Below are positions 1-12,247 of a stretch of DNA of 60,000 bases, one piece after another (position 1 is the first letter of the stretch; every line of letters starts with the position of its first letter). Below the pieces are notes generated by a model that ran no database searches, was not told where the DNA came from, and was given only the letters and a program-made list of their open reading frames with translations. The stretch comes from Mesostigma viride (lineage: Eukaryota > Streptophyta > Mesostigmatophyceae > Mesostigmatales > Mesostigmataceae): the NCBI GenBank assembly GCA_009746045.1, contig RPFO01000312.1, forward strand, positions 2,229,279 to 2,289,278. Reading direction: 5' to 3'. The translations under genes were made by a program, and so were the position numbers.

Positions 1-580
1 TTGACATGGCTCTGTATATAGGTTTATAGCTGGGCGTTTGCTTTGGTTTGAGTGATTTCACTCTGCTGTAAGTAATTATATTTTTAAAGTATATATGTGG
101 CTGTGCATGCACGCAAATACTACAGTAGTATACAATTAATGCATGTAGTATGTTTGCATGGTGCGATGCTATGTGAATATACTGAGCTGCATGTGACTAC
201 AGGTGTGTGACTCGAGCTCGTGGTGTGCATTAATTAATTAATTAACTGAATTAATTAATTAATATTAATTAATCTCGTGTCCCCGTTGGGGGACCACGGA
301 GGCTAAACAGGTGGGGATGTGATAAGTAACTCACATATTCTCACCTTCCATACAACAACCTTGTTTTCCAGCAGGCTGAAGAGCATGCCAGGCGTCTATG
401 AGCTCGCCAGCTCCTTGCAACGGTGATGCCGCTCCCAGGCAGCTAGGGTCCTTGACTACGCAATATAGAATGTCTACCGTGTGAAAACCTCCATACAGGA
501 AGCGTAGCAAAGCCAGATAACTGCCCGATCAATTCTGGGTAGCTTTAGGAAGCATGGCATACGCAGCGTAAGGAAAACCA
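1..580. other. Non-coding, AT-rich flank
   Basis: I see no coding region, RNA gene or recognisable protein fragment here on either strand. The only structure is the simple-repeat tail plus hairpin at 228-300, listed separately. The rest is unremarkable sequence with scattered stops in all frames. Confidence 0.6.
228..300 (-). repeat. LINE 3' end: (TTAA)n tail plus terminal hairpin
   Basis: An imperfect TTAATTAA tract (about 228-274) is followed by CTCGTG and then the hairpin GTCCCC-GTTG-GGGGAC (279-294). The same order, tail then CTCGTG then hairpin, occurs at 8727-8760. Related hairpins follow TTAA-type tails at 8807, 32046 and 33585. In the copy at 32011 the tail is at the 3' end of a minus-strand LINE, so I read this as a short minus-strand LINE 3' end. 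The 5' extent is not defined. Confidence 0.5.
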
Positions 581-1389
581 TTGAAAGCTGCGGAAAATCT
601 GATAGCACAACTGCAACAAGTGGAGAACAAAATAGCAAGAAAAACCCAGAAACGGCGCAAAAAGTTTCATGCCAGGTTCATTAAGAGCGCAAACAGACTG
701 GGCGGTGACATGCGGCAAATCAACGTACCACGGCCGGCATTATTTCCTACCCAGGCGCGCAAGAAAAGCCAGCCAGCCATGGATGGATTAACCGCGGATC
801 GCGCAGGCCTGAACGAAATCATTTTAGAAATGACAGGAAATGGCCGCAGATCGAAGATGCTTAGGTTATTTTCATGGTGTCCGTTACTAAACGGCTCTTG
901 CTGCATCAAAATAACCCACCAATATCGAGTTCTACCGTCGCAGGCACACATGCTAGATTATTCATCGCGGCCAAATTGACGTTGGATGAGACCCCCGTCC
1001 AAATCTGTACCAACAAAGGCAGCGAATTTGCAAATAGTGCAGATCTTGCTATGAAACATCATAATAGAACATCACTTTTAACCATCGGCTTAATTTTTTC
1101 GCCTGTCGCCCGCCGGATTAGCCATATTTTAACGGAACGCACGTCGCCATGGCCACCTCCGCACGGTGCGCGCACTGTGCACCACAATTTCAAAATAAGA
1201 TCGCGTCGAATTGTGAAAGTTCAGACGGGTCAGTACTTAGTAGAGATACGAAATCTGTGGCTTCAAATCGTTGCCCTGTCGTTCTGGCATCCTAGCCGCG
1301 CAAAACGTAAAAAAACCGTGGAAAACACGGCATTATACGGTATTATACGGTATTATACGTCATTATGCGCTAAAACGTATTACGTATGA
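581..1389 (+). pseudogene. Degenerate integrase-like relic
   Basis: Two overlapping frames (581-979 and 874-1389) look like one broken protein. The first part is basic (KTQKRRKKFHARF). The second has ICTNKGSEF, which resembles the D-N-G-S/T-E-F block around the second catalytic Asp of DDE integrases, with Asp replaced by Asn. Further on, YLVEI in a basic context faintly recalls a chromodomain strand. No zinc finger or final Glu motif is clear. It could be a relic of a Ty3-like or Polinton-like integrase, or chance similarity. It ends at a hairpin-rich segment (1332-1450). Confidence 0.25.
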
Positions 1390-1401
1390 AAAATTATACG
1401 C

Positions 1402-2370
<969 letters not shown>

Positions 2371-3714
2371 TTGATTTTGAGGCAGCAACCTTACTGTCCT
2401 CCCAACACCCTGTACTGGAACCTTACATAAAAGCACTAACCCCTACTGTTGACAACTCCATAGATATCAAGGAGCTTGCTCATCAGCTGCACCTAGCCAT
2501 GGGTCATGAAACAGTGGCTGAGGAACTGGCCAGACGGCTGGGGGGTAGTAGCATGGGAAAACCACTCAGGAATGCAGTAAAACTGGCTAGACAACACTGT
2601 CAAGAATGTCAGTTTAACAGCCCCAAACCTCAAAAATGGCATACTGCAACTCCTTCCACCACTAGGGCATGATAGTGGGGGATGTGATGCACATCAACAA
2701 AGATGTCCAACCCTACCTGATCCTAAAAGATTCATGGTCCAGGTTCACAGTCATGGAACCCTTACCTGGCATGTCTGCAGGGCAGCTACGTGTTGCACTC
2801 ATGATTGCTTTACCCAGATTCTACCCAGTTGACAGAATTTTGCTTGATCAACAATTTTCTTGTCTGACTGACCTGGAAGGGTGTGAAGCAATAGAGATTG
2901 CTGGGCTGGAAGATCATGAGGGTCAGGGGGTCATTGAAAGAACCATCAGATCTGTCAAAACCCTACTAGCCAAAAATCCTTCCAAGGATGCTACTTCAGG
3001 GGTCTATTGTGACAGGGCACTCTGGTGTCATGAAATGTGCACAACCCTAAACATGAGACCTGTCTTGCATGCCAAGTGGGGTGAAGTAATCCCAGCAGGC
3101 CTGCAGGCAGGTGTATATCCCCCAGAGGTGATAGCACTGTACAACACTGCACGTGCACAAACCTCAGCAAAACTGGCAGAAAAAGATAAAACCCATCCAG
3201 GCCAGTATTCCAAAAAGGTGATCAAGTTCTCTATTACAAGGAAAACAGCTTTGGTAAGGTTGGAACTTGGCTAGGTCCAGTTACCATCCGTGGATTTACC
3301 AAAAACAGCAAGACCGTGGAGGTCAAGCACAATATCAATGGGAAGCGTCACAGGGTGAGCTGTCATAGAATTAAGAAGTATTATTCTCCCATGGCAGACG
3401 TGCCTGGGGAAGAGTCTTTAAGCATGGACTCACTACTTCTATCTGGCAACTCCAGCATGCCCAGCAGTAGCCTGAGCCACCAATTACTGCTGTTGACAGC
3501 ACCACAGCACCCTCTGTGAACCCTTCCACCCTCAGTGAAGCCAGGCCCACTTCACAACCTGGGGATTGCTTAACCAGGCACGAGGTAGCTGGGTTGGAAG
3601 CATTAGCTCAGCCCCAAGGCACCAAATTGTCTGCCAACCCTCCCGCTCTGAGGTCAAGATTGGCAGTCGCCTTGCAAGCATTACACAGGTCACATAAGCA
3701 ACAAGCTGCTGTGC

Positions 3715-4163
3715 ATGGCCGAAGGGCTGGCAAAAGTCTCAGCTGTGTGCACTAGTCAGGACCCCTGGACCCTGGCAATAGACACTCAGGCACAGGTCAG
3801 TGTGATCAGTGCACAAGCCATCCCTGGTCTTGAGATTGCACCTTCTTCTTGGGCACGGGTGCAGGATTTCTCAGGCCAAAGCTCACTGGATGTAGTGGGA
3901 CAAGTGATGCTCCCTATACTTGGTATTCAGACACCCTTCTAGGTGGTGGCAGGGTACTCTGGTAACACCTTGTTGGGGGAACCTTTTGTATCCTATCCTG
4001 GGGTGCTTATCTCAGCTAATGAGCTCAGTATCACAGGCCGGGTGGGTGCAGTTCCTCTGGACCACTTTAAAATCCCTCTCTCCAGTATTGTCCCTGGTAT
4101 GCTGTCATCAAGGCAGTCAACACTCAGTCTGCACCAGGGGAGATCCCTGATCTGGACAAGTTA
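3715..4163 (+). pseudogene. pol: Element A aspartic protease domain, located after integrase
   Basis: WTLAIDTQAQVSVIS matches the beta-strand/active-site region of retropepsins, except that the usual Gly of DTG/DSG is Gln. VGQVMLPILG follows, and after an in-frame TAG (3940-3942) the domain continues with NTLLGEPF, equivalent to the ILGxDFL motif. Element E has the same domain in the same place with DTNSQVSVI. In standard copia elements the protease precedes the integrase, so the position is unusual. The 3520-3714 segment before it is low-complexity linker. Confidence 0.65.
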
Positions 4164-5300
4164 GTGCACAGCCAGCTGTTCCTCCATCCCTCAGCCTTTG
4201 GGCTGGGCAAGTGGGACATAGCCATGCACTCACCCCAACAAATCTCCCACGTCATACACGAATGCAAAACACAAAAAGGGTTTACCAAGTGGCTGATGGC
4301 CATTGTCCACCAAGCCAGGCAGGAATGGGTCCTGCCCAACCCCAAAAACCCTCAATACAAACCTCCTGTCACCCCTTCATGGGACGTGCCAGAGGGAGCC
4401 AAAAAGCTCAGATTAAAATTTGTTCCCAAACAAAAACCACAAAAAGTGGGCTCACCAATCTTCCATGCCAGACCATGTGTCACAGAATTAAAGGGGACCT
4501 CCACACTGCCAAAAGGGGAAACTTACACACCTGGGCTGCAACAAACCTCACTCAGGATCATGCTCTCCCTATTCCTCCACAACCTCAATGCAGGCCAAGA
4601 CTTTGTCTGCAAAGCCACTGATATTAAAAGGGCCTTCCTCAGGGGGGACCCAGAAAAGGCTGAATCTGTGTGGAAAGGGAAGGTGTACGTGGTAGACACC
4701 CCAGCTGTGTGGAAACCTTACATTGATGAGCCCCACCTTATCATCAACATTGGGTACGTGGAAGGGCTTGTCAGTGCCCCCAAAATTTTCAGAGACTCAG
4801 CAGAGGAAGTATTCAAAAAGCTCAAGGCCACGTACATATGATGACCTGGACCCACCATGCTTTTTTGTTGTATACCCACCCCCTCTGGACTGCTGTTCTT
4901 TGTGTACGTGGCATGGAGATGACCAACTCATTTGTGGGCCTAGAGCTGAGGTGGAAAAATTTATTCAGCAGACCTGTCCAGGAATCATATGAGATTGGCA
5001 AACAGGTGGAATTGAGCACAACCCCCATCCAGTTCTGTGGCATCATGTTGCAGCTGCACAGGCAGCAGGATCAGTGGGTCTGCTCTCTCTCTCCTCCTGC
5101 AGAATATATTCAAGACTGTCTAGATCTGCTGCAACACAACTACCTCCCCCTACACATGTGTGCCACTGTTCAGGGCAAACTGGGGTGGTGGTCAGCCATC
5201 TGTGGGGCTCCCTTAGCTGTCATCAGCAGGGTCACCCATGATGTTCTAGTCAAAATCAAATGCAGTCAAATCAGGAAGTTGGTTAATGATTGCCCTCCCC
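4164..5300 (+). pseudogene. pol: Element A reverse transcriptase (broken)
   Basis: Copia-type RT landmarks appear in order: FHARPCVTELKG and CKATDIKRAFLRGD (motif A, catalytic Asp), GYVEGLVSAPKIF (counterpart of the YGLKQAPR block), then CTWHGDDQLICGP with HGDD at 4912-4923 in place of the usual YVDD. The coding sequence changes frame near 4840 and again near 4990. Element E carries the same residues in one open frame, which supports the assignment. Confidence 0.75.
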
Positions 5301-7206
5301 TCATCCTCCATGGCCTGAATCTGATGGAAGACATTCACATCCACAGTGTCATGGACAGCTCCATGGAGAGCAGAACAATCAATCAGATGGGGGCACGGGA
5401 ATCAGGGCTGTTTTTTCTCACCATGCAACAGGTCAGATTACATGTCCCTCACTTCCTGGTACAGCAGGCTACACCGCAGAAAACCTGGCAGCAGCAACTC
5501 AGCTGAATGTCGTGCTGTGGTGTCTGCTGCATTGCATGCTCGTTCCCTGCAGCACATGCTCACCTGGTTACAAACCCAGGCAGGCAGCACATGCAATGTC
5601 ATCTCACATCTCTATACTGACAGCTTCTCTGTGATCAGTTTTCTAACCAAGAAATTTGTTTCTGCTGCTGTCCACACTGACTTGGATTGGGTGATCCTCA
5701 AACAGGAGGCCACCTACTTTTCCAGCTGGACTCATGTGGACGATGAGGACAACCCAGCAGACGCTCTAACCCATACTCCGTCAGGCCATTTTTGGCACTT
5801 TCAGACCCCTAAAATTGCCAAAAATCATAACTCATAGACCACAACTCCAAATACCCCCAACCAAGATGCTAGGAGTATCTACACTTCAAGGGCTTTCATA
5901 ATATGCAATAATATCATGAGTCTAATTAGTCCTTTGGATGATACCTTCAGTCAAAGTGAGCCAAAAGACGATCATTTTGTGCCAAGAAAAAGTATACCCC
6001 CCCCCCTTCTACTGAGGGGAGGGTCAGAAACCTCAAACCCAACATTGGACAATTGAGTTGGATAGTCCAATGGTGCTTTCCTTTGGTCAAACTACCCGGA
6101 TAGCCCATTTGACCCATACCATGCCCGCGTTTACGTGTGTGGCTTACGCGCGCGCAAACAGCCAACTATGCCATGCCATACAATGATGCAATATAATTGA
6201 CCACAATAGACTGCCAAATATGCTGGAATACAAATGTGAAGCCACCTGACACTCACTGAACGGTATCCCCCCAAGAAATGCCACAAACTGTGCAACATAA
6301 TGGCTAATACCCCTCCTTGAGCAGGCATGGAAGGCAGTTGCAATTACCACTAATATATCCACCATCAGACATGCATGAACGTACGAGTTTCCATGCAACC
6401 AACACGGAAACGAATCGCCGCACCTGCCTCGATCACGACCTGGCCGGGTTCCGCTGGCCGACATGCTCATACGTCCCGGATACTGATGCTAGTGGCACAG
6501 GCAGCCATATCCGCTCTATCCATGCATCCGTCATGATAACCATGTTGATTTATCTATGCAAAGATGACGTCTAACGCGTCGACGTTCCCAGCAGATGGTG
6601 CCTGCGGACTTCCGTAAAACAATGTAAGGCCCAGGCGGAAAGAAGCTACCAAGAAACCAAAAAGAAACCGGCGATACCAAACGGGACGTCTCTTCTGATG
6701 GTGGCGACCAAGACAGAGATAATAACCACTGCGTATTTTCACAGTTCCGTGAATCTGATAATTCTTGACGAACCAACATAATGCATCATCGTTCAGGGGT
6801 CATCATCTGACCCGTTTCAAGCTGCGGAACCCCAAATTTCCACCAAATGGCACGTTGACAGCCATATCTCGCTATCCGCGCGCGCAACGGTCAAAAATGT
6901 TAGCAAAAGTCACGTGATGCACAGCCTGGCAACGTGGTATTTAGGTGGCTATGGCGCAATTATCCCACCAACCTATGCATTTACGTTCACATTGGGTCTG
7001 TCCCGAGTTGCCTGACCACTTACATCCGTACCCGATGGCGCGGCGCTCGCGCAATATTTTGCCACGTGGCGGGGGGTGCAAGTGTATCCAAATGGATACA
7101 CTTGACGGAGTATGGGCTAATGAACTAGCTGCGGGATGCTGCTGGCCAACAGTACCAGCTCCTCTTTCAGAACATGAACCCCTATGATATCAGAGTCAGT
7201 GTCTGA
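5301..7206 (+). pseudogene. pol: Element A RNase H, split by a TIR element
   Basis: MDSSMES, SAECRAVVSAALHARSL, LYTDSFSVISF and DEDNPADAL are the copia-type RNase H blocks (D, E, D, D). The frame runs into the TIR element at 5770. Removing 5770-7116 and one CTAA copy continues the RNase H C-terminus (AAGQQYQLLFQNMNPY at about 7130-7190), which parallels KAERQYPLLRGLMDPL in element E. An in-frame TAG lies three codons after the junction, and further frame changes occur upstream near 5500. Confidence 0.7.
5770..7116 (+). mobile_element. Non-autonomous TIR DNA transposon (piggyBac-like termini), copy 1
   Basis: The 1347-bp element starts CCCATACTCCGTCA and ends with its exact reverse complement, TGACGGAGTATGGG. 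It is flanked by CTAA on both sides (5766-5769, 7117-7120). A second copy of nearly equal length lies at 39343-40686 in opposite orientation, flanked by TTAA. The copies share subterminal blocks such as TCATAACTCATAG and AAATACCCCCAACCAA. CCC...GGG ends plus a TTAA-type 4-bp target fit piggyBac or a related superfamily. No transposase is encoded. The short frames inside are not conserved between copies. Confidence 0.8.
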
Positions 7207-8064
7207 ATAAATGAATGGCCACAGCTCAGTACACAACCACCACACCCCCATACCACAGCGATAGCTGCTGGGCGCCATAAAATTCAACACATTTGCTGTG
7301 GGGTGTGAGTGCTGACTAGGTCAGATTTCTATCCATTTGAAGCTTGAGGGCACAAGCCTTGTCTACACTTTACTTAATGTGTGCTCCAATAACTGGCCAA
7401 ACCAGCCAGCTGTGTACACCTTATTTAATGTGCAATCTAACACCTGGCCAGAACAGCCAGCTGTAACCAACCTGGCTCAACCAGCCATGTCTCTTTTGTA
7501 CCCCTAATCAACTTAAAAACAATAACAATAATGTTGGGGGCGGTGCAGACCTGCATTCAGAAATAAATAATAAAACAATACTGGAGTTAGTCTCCATGCT
7601 TTGCTGCAGACTAAGTCTCAAAGGCATTGTGAATACAACGTATGAATAAGCCTTGTAAACCTACGTTGGTATGTGAATATAAATACCACGTGGGCTATGC
7701 AGATATTAGGAATGCTAGTCGAGTCGCATACGTTTCCCTAGATAGGTACTTTGGGTACTGGGGTACGTGACAGATGTCAGTACCCAGTATACGTAGTGTC
7801 CTGTCATTGGACGGTACTAGAGTATCCTAGATCGGGACCGTACTGCAGCGTGCATTGATCTGTGATCACACGATGCAGTGACTAGACTGCGACCTGTCAT
7901 CGTGCGGCCTCGGGCCAACGGTCTGCACCCAACGGTCACTGGCGGCGCAGCCAGTGAGGGGTTGATAAAGGGTAAACCTATTTTCTAATGAACCAAGCAA
8001 TCCATTGCTCATTGCTCACAGTGCTCTCAAGCAATATACCAAGTCGCTCATTCCATTTACTAAC
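7207..8064. other. 3' flank of element A, non-coding
   Basis: No gene. It contains an imperfect ~55-bp tandem duplication (about 7358-7463) with ACTGGCCAAACCAGCCAGCTG-like units, and an AT-rich AATAAATAATAAAAC stretch near 7562. This could include the 3' untranslated region and LTR of element A, but I found no second copy to prove it. Confidence 0.4.
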
Positions 8065-8726
8065 TGGTGGGTGGGTGGGTGGGTGGGTGGGTGGGTGGGT
8101 GGGTGGGTGGGTGGGTGGGTGGGGTGGGTGGGTGGGTGGGTGGGTGGGTGGGTGGGTGGGTGGGTGGGTGGGTGGGTGGGTGGGTGGGTGGGTGGGTGGG
8201 TGGGTGGGTGGGTGGGTGGGTGGGTGGGTGGGTGGGTGGGTGGGTGGGTGGGTGGGTGGGTGGGTGGGTGGGTGGGTGGGTGGGTGGGTGGGTGGGTGGG
8301 TGGGTGGGTGGGTGGGTGGGTGGGTGGGCCGGTGGGTGGGTGGGTGGGTGGGTGGGTGGGTGGGTGGGTGGGTGGGTGGGTGGGTGGGCCGGTGGGTGGG
8401 TGGGTGGGTGGGTGGGCCGGTGGGTGGGTGGGTGGGTGGGTGGGTGGGGTGGGTGGGTGGGTGGGTGGGTGGGTGGGTGGTGGGTGGGTGGGTGGGTGGG
8501 TGGGTGGGTGGGTGGGTGGGTGGGTGGGTGGGTGGGTGGGTGGGTGGGTGGGTGGGTGGGTGGGTGGGCCGGTGGGTGGGAGGGTGGGTGGGTGGGTGGG
8601 TGGGTGGGTGGGTGGGTGGGTGGGTGGGTGGGTGGGTGGGTGGGTGGGTGGGTGGGTGGGTGGGTGGGTGGGTGGGTGCCTGGGTGGGTGGGTGGGTGGG
8701 TGGGTGGGTGGGTGGGTGGATGGGTG
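8065..8726. repeat. (GGGT)n tetranucleotide array, ~660 bp
   Basis: About 165 units of GGTG/GGGT on the plus strand, with rare interruptions (GGCC at about 8328, 8388, 8416 and 8567, and single-base slips near 8123, 8447 and 8480). Runs of G3 every 4 nt can form G-quadruplexes. It abuts a LINE 3'-end motif at 8735, in the same arrangement as the (TTAA)n tail at 228-274, so it may be an expanded LINE tail. Long Trp-Val-Gly-Gly or Thr-His-Pro-Pro frames here are artefacts. Confidence 0.95.
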
Positions 8727-8784
8727 CACACAATACTCGTGCCCCCGTTGGGGAGTCACGGAGCATTAACCCTGATGGATGGAT
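8727..8784 (-). repeat. LINE 3'-end fragment next to the (GGGT)n array
   Basis: ACTCGTGCCCCCGTTGGGGAGTCACGGAG (split here: ACTCGTG, then CCCC-GTT-GGGG, then AGTCACGGAG) matches the block after the tail at 275-300. It is about 50 bp long and is followed at 8785 by a second LINE 3' end with its own TTAA tail. Confidence 0.5.
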
Positions 8785-9180
8785 GAATTAATTAATTAGA
8801 AACATAACTCCGTTGGGAGTACATGTAGCACATATCCCTGAGAAGGGGCATATGGCTTTTAATACATTCTGGGCTACTTCCTGCAAGGGTGGGAATGTAA
8901 GCAACACTTGCTCTATGTGCACCAAGGTACCTGCACCCTCATGATCTTCACACTATGCCCAGCTAAGGGGGAGTATGTCATGTGGGGGAAGATCATCATG
9001 GCTATACAAGGGCTAGGGCAGGGCTTCTCGACAGAGAGCATCTCTCTGCATTGCATAGCATGGCTAAATTCTTAATGCGACATCCATGGGTGTCACATTA
9101 TAGGCAGGGCGTGGCTAAATTCTGAAGGCATCATCCATGGGGGCCATTATGGGCGCACATGCGCGTGGGCGATCTGCGTT
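8785..9180 (-). mobile_element. LINE 3' UTR fragment, minus strand
   Basis: An AATTAATTAATTAG tail is followed by the hairpin ACTCC-GTTG-GGAGT (8807-8820), then sequence collinear with the 3' UTR of the LINE at 32036-32470. Shared blocks are CCCTGAGAAGGGGCAT, GGCTAAATTCTTAATGC, CATCATCCATGGGGGCC and GCGCACATGCGCGTGGGC. No coding sequence remains. The 5' truncation point is near 9180. Confidence 0.65.
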
Positions 9181-11377
9181 GTGCATTGTTTCTCGATGCA
9201 TGTAGGATCGCGCATATAAGCAGGCTTGCTTTCTTTGGGTCAGGTCCCGATGGTGCGTTGTCGATCGAGGCGTGCTGTTTGCTTATTATTATGATGATTT
9301 GAAACTCAATGTCTGATTCCCACCATATGTTCAGCTATAGACTATGGCCGCGTTTGGTGCCATGATGCTACAGTTTTACCGTTGGCAGCCATATTTTCTG
9401 CTTGCCTCAAGCGTTGGAATGCACAACCTCTCCATTTTTATCCCGCCCGGCATGTCAGTCTCGGAACTCCAGGTAAGAAACCCTTCATCAGCTTATTCAT
9501 ACTTGCTGATTGGGCCAACGTATGTGCTTCTATCGCCAGCCGTCCTTCTCCTTACACCTTATTTTGTTTGACTGCATGCAAGGGCCCTGCCTGATGCCTT
9601 GGAGTTGGCAGTGGTCGTTGTGGATATCAAGCACGTGGTCAGAAAGACGGTATCGTGGTATGGCATCGGTAAAACTTATATAATTCAGTGTAGGGTAAGC
9701 TCTTGCCAGCAGCCTAGACACCATAGCAGTAGTATTGTCAGTACGGTTCCTGTGCTTGCTCGACAGGATTAGTCGTGTTGCCTTTTTTTTTCTCATGAAG
9801 GCTATGGTTGGCAGTGTTACCATTACATGTTGCCTGCATGCAATCGTTCTAGGCTCGATACCTGTTCATGGTCGGTGATTACGATAAGGGTGCTAGAATT
9901 TCTAATAGACCGGAAGTCCTGTTGAGATAAAGGTTGGGAGAATAAGTAGGCGACTGGTGGTGTCACATTGGTTTCTCTATGCTAATGTGAATAGGGTTGT
10001 GGTGTTGGGATGCTGCATGTTGCCACCGGAGGAAGGCAGGATTCATGCTTCGAAAAGAAACAATTGTAGCAAATTATATCATAGCAAAGTATTATAGCAG
10101 CAGCCAGCAGGTAATACCTAGCATCGTTCCTTAGGTAAGCGAACTTCAAGATTGCATATTGCATCCTGTCTTTCCTTGCTTCCAGGCTTGCTTCGTTACT
10201 TTGGATTTGCTGGCTGGCCGGCTTGCTGGCTGGCTTGTATTGCTTGTTCATGCCCACACGTACACATTTGCATATTTACGTACCGTACACATGTCCATAC
10301 GCAAACACACAATGCTATCCACACACAATACCGCGCTTGTGCCACTACACCAAGGCAACCAACCAATGTAACAAGCTGCCATATCCCATATTGTCATGGC
10401 TTCCAACCCTACCCAGCTGTTAGCTGCACCGCAGGACCAGTGTCTCCTAACACCATGGATTGTCATGCCCATGATTTCGCTGACATGGCTGTCATGGCTG
10501 TCATGGCTGTCGTGGCTGTCATGGCTGTCATGGCTGTCATGGCTGTCATGGCTGTCATGGCTGTCATGGCTGTCATCGCCGTTGCCAGGGGAATGTTATG
10601 AGTGCCAGTTTACGATGCTCAAGGGCAGGCAACCAGTTCACTTGGCAATACGCACGCAGGACGCAGATGCATGCCGGACGGGTGTTCTTTGTAACAGAAA
10701 GCGGCACGCAGTGCAGGCAGTGCCTGCTCGCTGGACATGCAAATTAGTGCAGTCTTCAGCAAGTGGTCAGCGCATTTGCAAGATGCACATGACCATCGCA
10801 GCGATAACTGTAATGTTTTGTATCCACAGGTAAACCTGATATGCACACGATGGGCTGGCGCAGATATCGCTCCAACCACTTATGGCTGGCAGCAAGTGTT
10901 GCTGTGATTTCTTCTGGTATGAATGATGGCATGCATCCAGATCAATATTTGTCTCAATCCAAGACATGTGCATGAGGGAGGGGTAGGGGCTACCTAGGGC
11001 TAGGGATTCTACTTGGTATAGGGTAGAGAGAGCAAGCGTGAAAATGTGGCTGGGCCACACGGAGTGTATAAGACATGGTTATCCTCGGCCGGTTGTAATG
11101 AACTAAAAAAGTGTATATTTGAGTTGTCTCCTTGATATATTTGATACGTGGTTTCATTAGGAATCGAACATGGAGCCTCAACCCTCGAGATCATGGTGGT
11201 GCATGGGACAGTGCAGCTCAAAATTTAAATTTCCCATCAGTTGTGACAACACGGCATATAGCTTCCCGAGTCCCGACACATTCTATTTGGGGGCTAGTAT
11301 GCTCCTGCATGCACAGTTAGGCATGTATTTAGGCTTTAATTTAGTTAGCTTTTAGTTTTTTAAATGATTTATTTAAC
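9181..11377. other. Non-coding segment, no recognisable gene
   Basis: I found no conserved protein motif on either strand. The frames present are short and show no family features. A 9-bp minisatellite lies at about 10484-10578. The segment just left of 11373 ends in the TTAAC target of element B and continues, after B, at 24493. Confidence 0.5.
10484..10578. repeat. 9-bp minisatellite (ATGGCTGTC)n
   Basis: About ten tandem copies of ATGGCTGTC with single-base variants (one GTGGCTGTC, one ATCGCCGTT at the end). In frame it would encode Met-Ala-Val or Trp-Leu-Ser repeats, but I see no gene around it. Confidence 0.85.
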
Positions 11378-12115
11378 TTTAACACGTATGGCTATTTAAA
11401 ATAGCGCCTTAGTGATTGAGAATGAATGCGAAAGACCTTTGACTCCCTATGCGTCACAGCGCACGATGGTGGCTTAAGAATACTTGTCACACAATACGAA
11501 TAAGCTCAAACCCGGAAAACCGGTTTCGTATATTACAATGTTACCACACAGATTAAAACACTCAATGCGGGAAGACTTACACCCAGTAGGCGAGGGATTC
11601 ACACTCGAGCCCACAGGAGGATTACACTCCAGGATTAAGTGATGGTAAATAATCTGTAGAGCAACGTGGTAAATTACGATACAAGGTCCGGATTCCTGGC
11701 ATAGCTCGTGCCTCGCCTATTTTGTCCCTTCGTCCCCGTTGGCGGCTGCGCCTGGCGCTGCCAACCAGGCATGACGTGAGGTCCGCGGGGACGGGCTTCT
11801 CGAACCGTCTAGAACACATTAAAGACCAGTACGGCTAGAGGCCTCTCCTGAAAAATATCCAAATGTCCGTAGGAACCATCATAACGCATGTGCAGTGCCA
11901 CTTGGCTGTCCCGTAACTCCCGTTCAGGCGCTAGGTCTGCCTACGGCGCAAAGGCCAAGTTCGTCAGCAAAACTTCTACACTTACTTCCACACGGATTGC
12001 CTCGGCTGTAAACTATACTATGGCCTCGGCACTGGCGCCGGATTACGGTCGGCGCCGATCGACCGGGACGGATAATTTATATTTACCACAAACGGCATGT
12101 TGCATCCGTGCAACA
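11378..12115 (-). repeat. Element B 3' LTR
   Basis: 738 bp, read on the minus strand from TGTTGCAC to GTGTTAAA. It matches 23741-24492 over its length with about four substitutions and a handful of 2-4 bp length differences. It is preceded on the sense strand by the polypurine tract at 12116-12130. The outer flank is TTAAC. Open frames inside it (for example around 11622-11819) recur in both LTRs and are not genes. Confidence 0.93.
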
Positions 12116-12130
12116 CACCTCCCCCCCCCC
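12116..12130 (-). promoter_or_regulatory. Element B polypurine tract
   Basis: On the minus strand G10 followed by AGGTG immediately precedes the TGTTGCAC start of the 3' LTR. This is the expected position for the plus-strand primer in reverse transcription. Confidence 0.8.
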
Positions 12131-12247
12131 AACAAAAGAGGCGGCTACTCCTGTAGCCGGGGCTTATAAATGACTGTATACATAGTCACTGTTCCCTTCC
12201 AGGGCACGCATCGATCGTGCCAATTGTCACCGTCCGTTGGCGATGGT

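Noticed and set aside
6131-7187. Several 60-110 aa frames inside the TIR element
   Set aside because: They are not conserved in the sibling copy at 39343-40686 and carry no transposase motif.
7978-8791. Long Trp-Val-Gly-Gly and Thr-His-Pro-Pro repeat proteins on both strands
   Set aside because: All six frames are open simply because (GGGT)n contains no stop. No flanking gene structure.
9344-9823. Small frames suggesting a host membrane protein
   Set aside because: Overlapping frames on both strands, no conserved motif, no splice or start context that I can support.
11622-11819. 65-aa frame repeated at 23988-24188
   Set aside because: It lies inside both LTRs of element B. Repetition reflects the LTR, not a gene.
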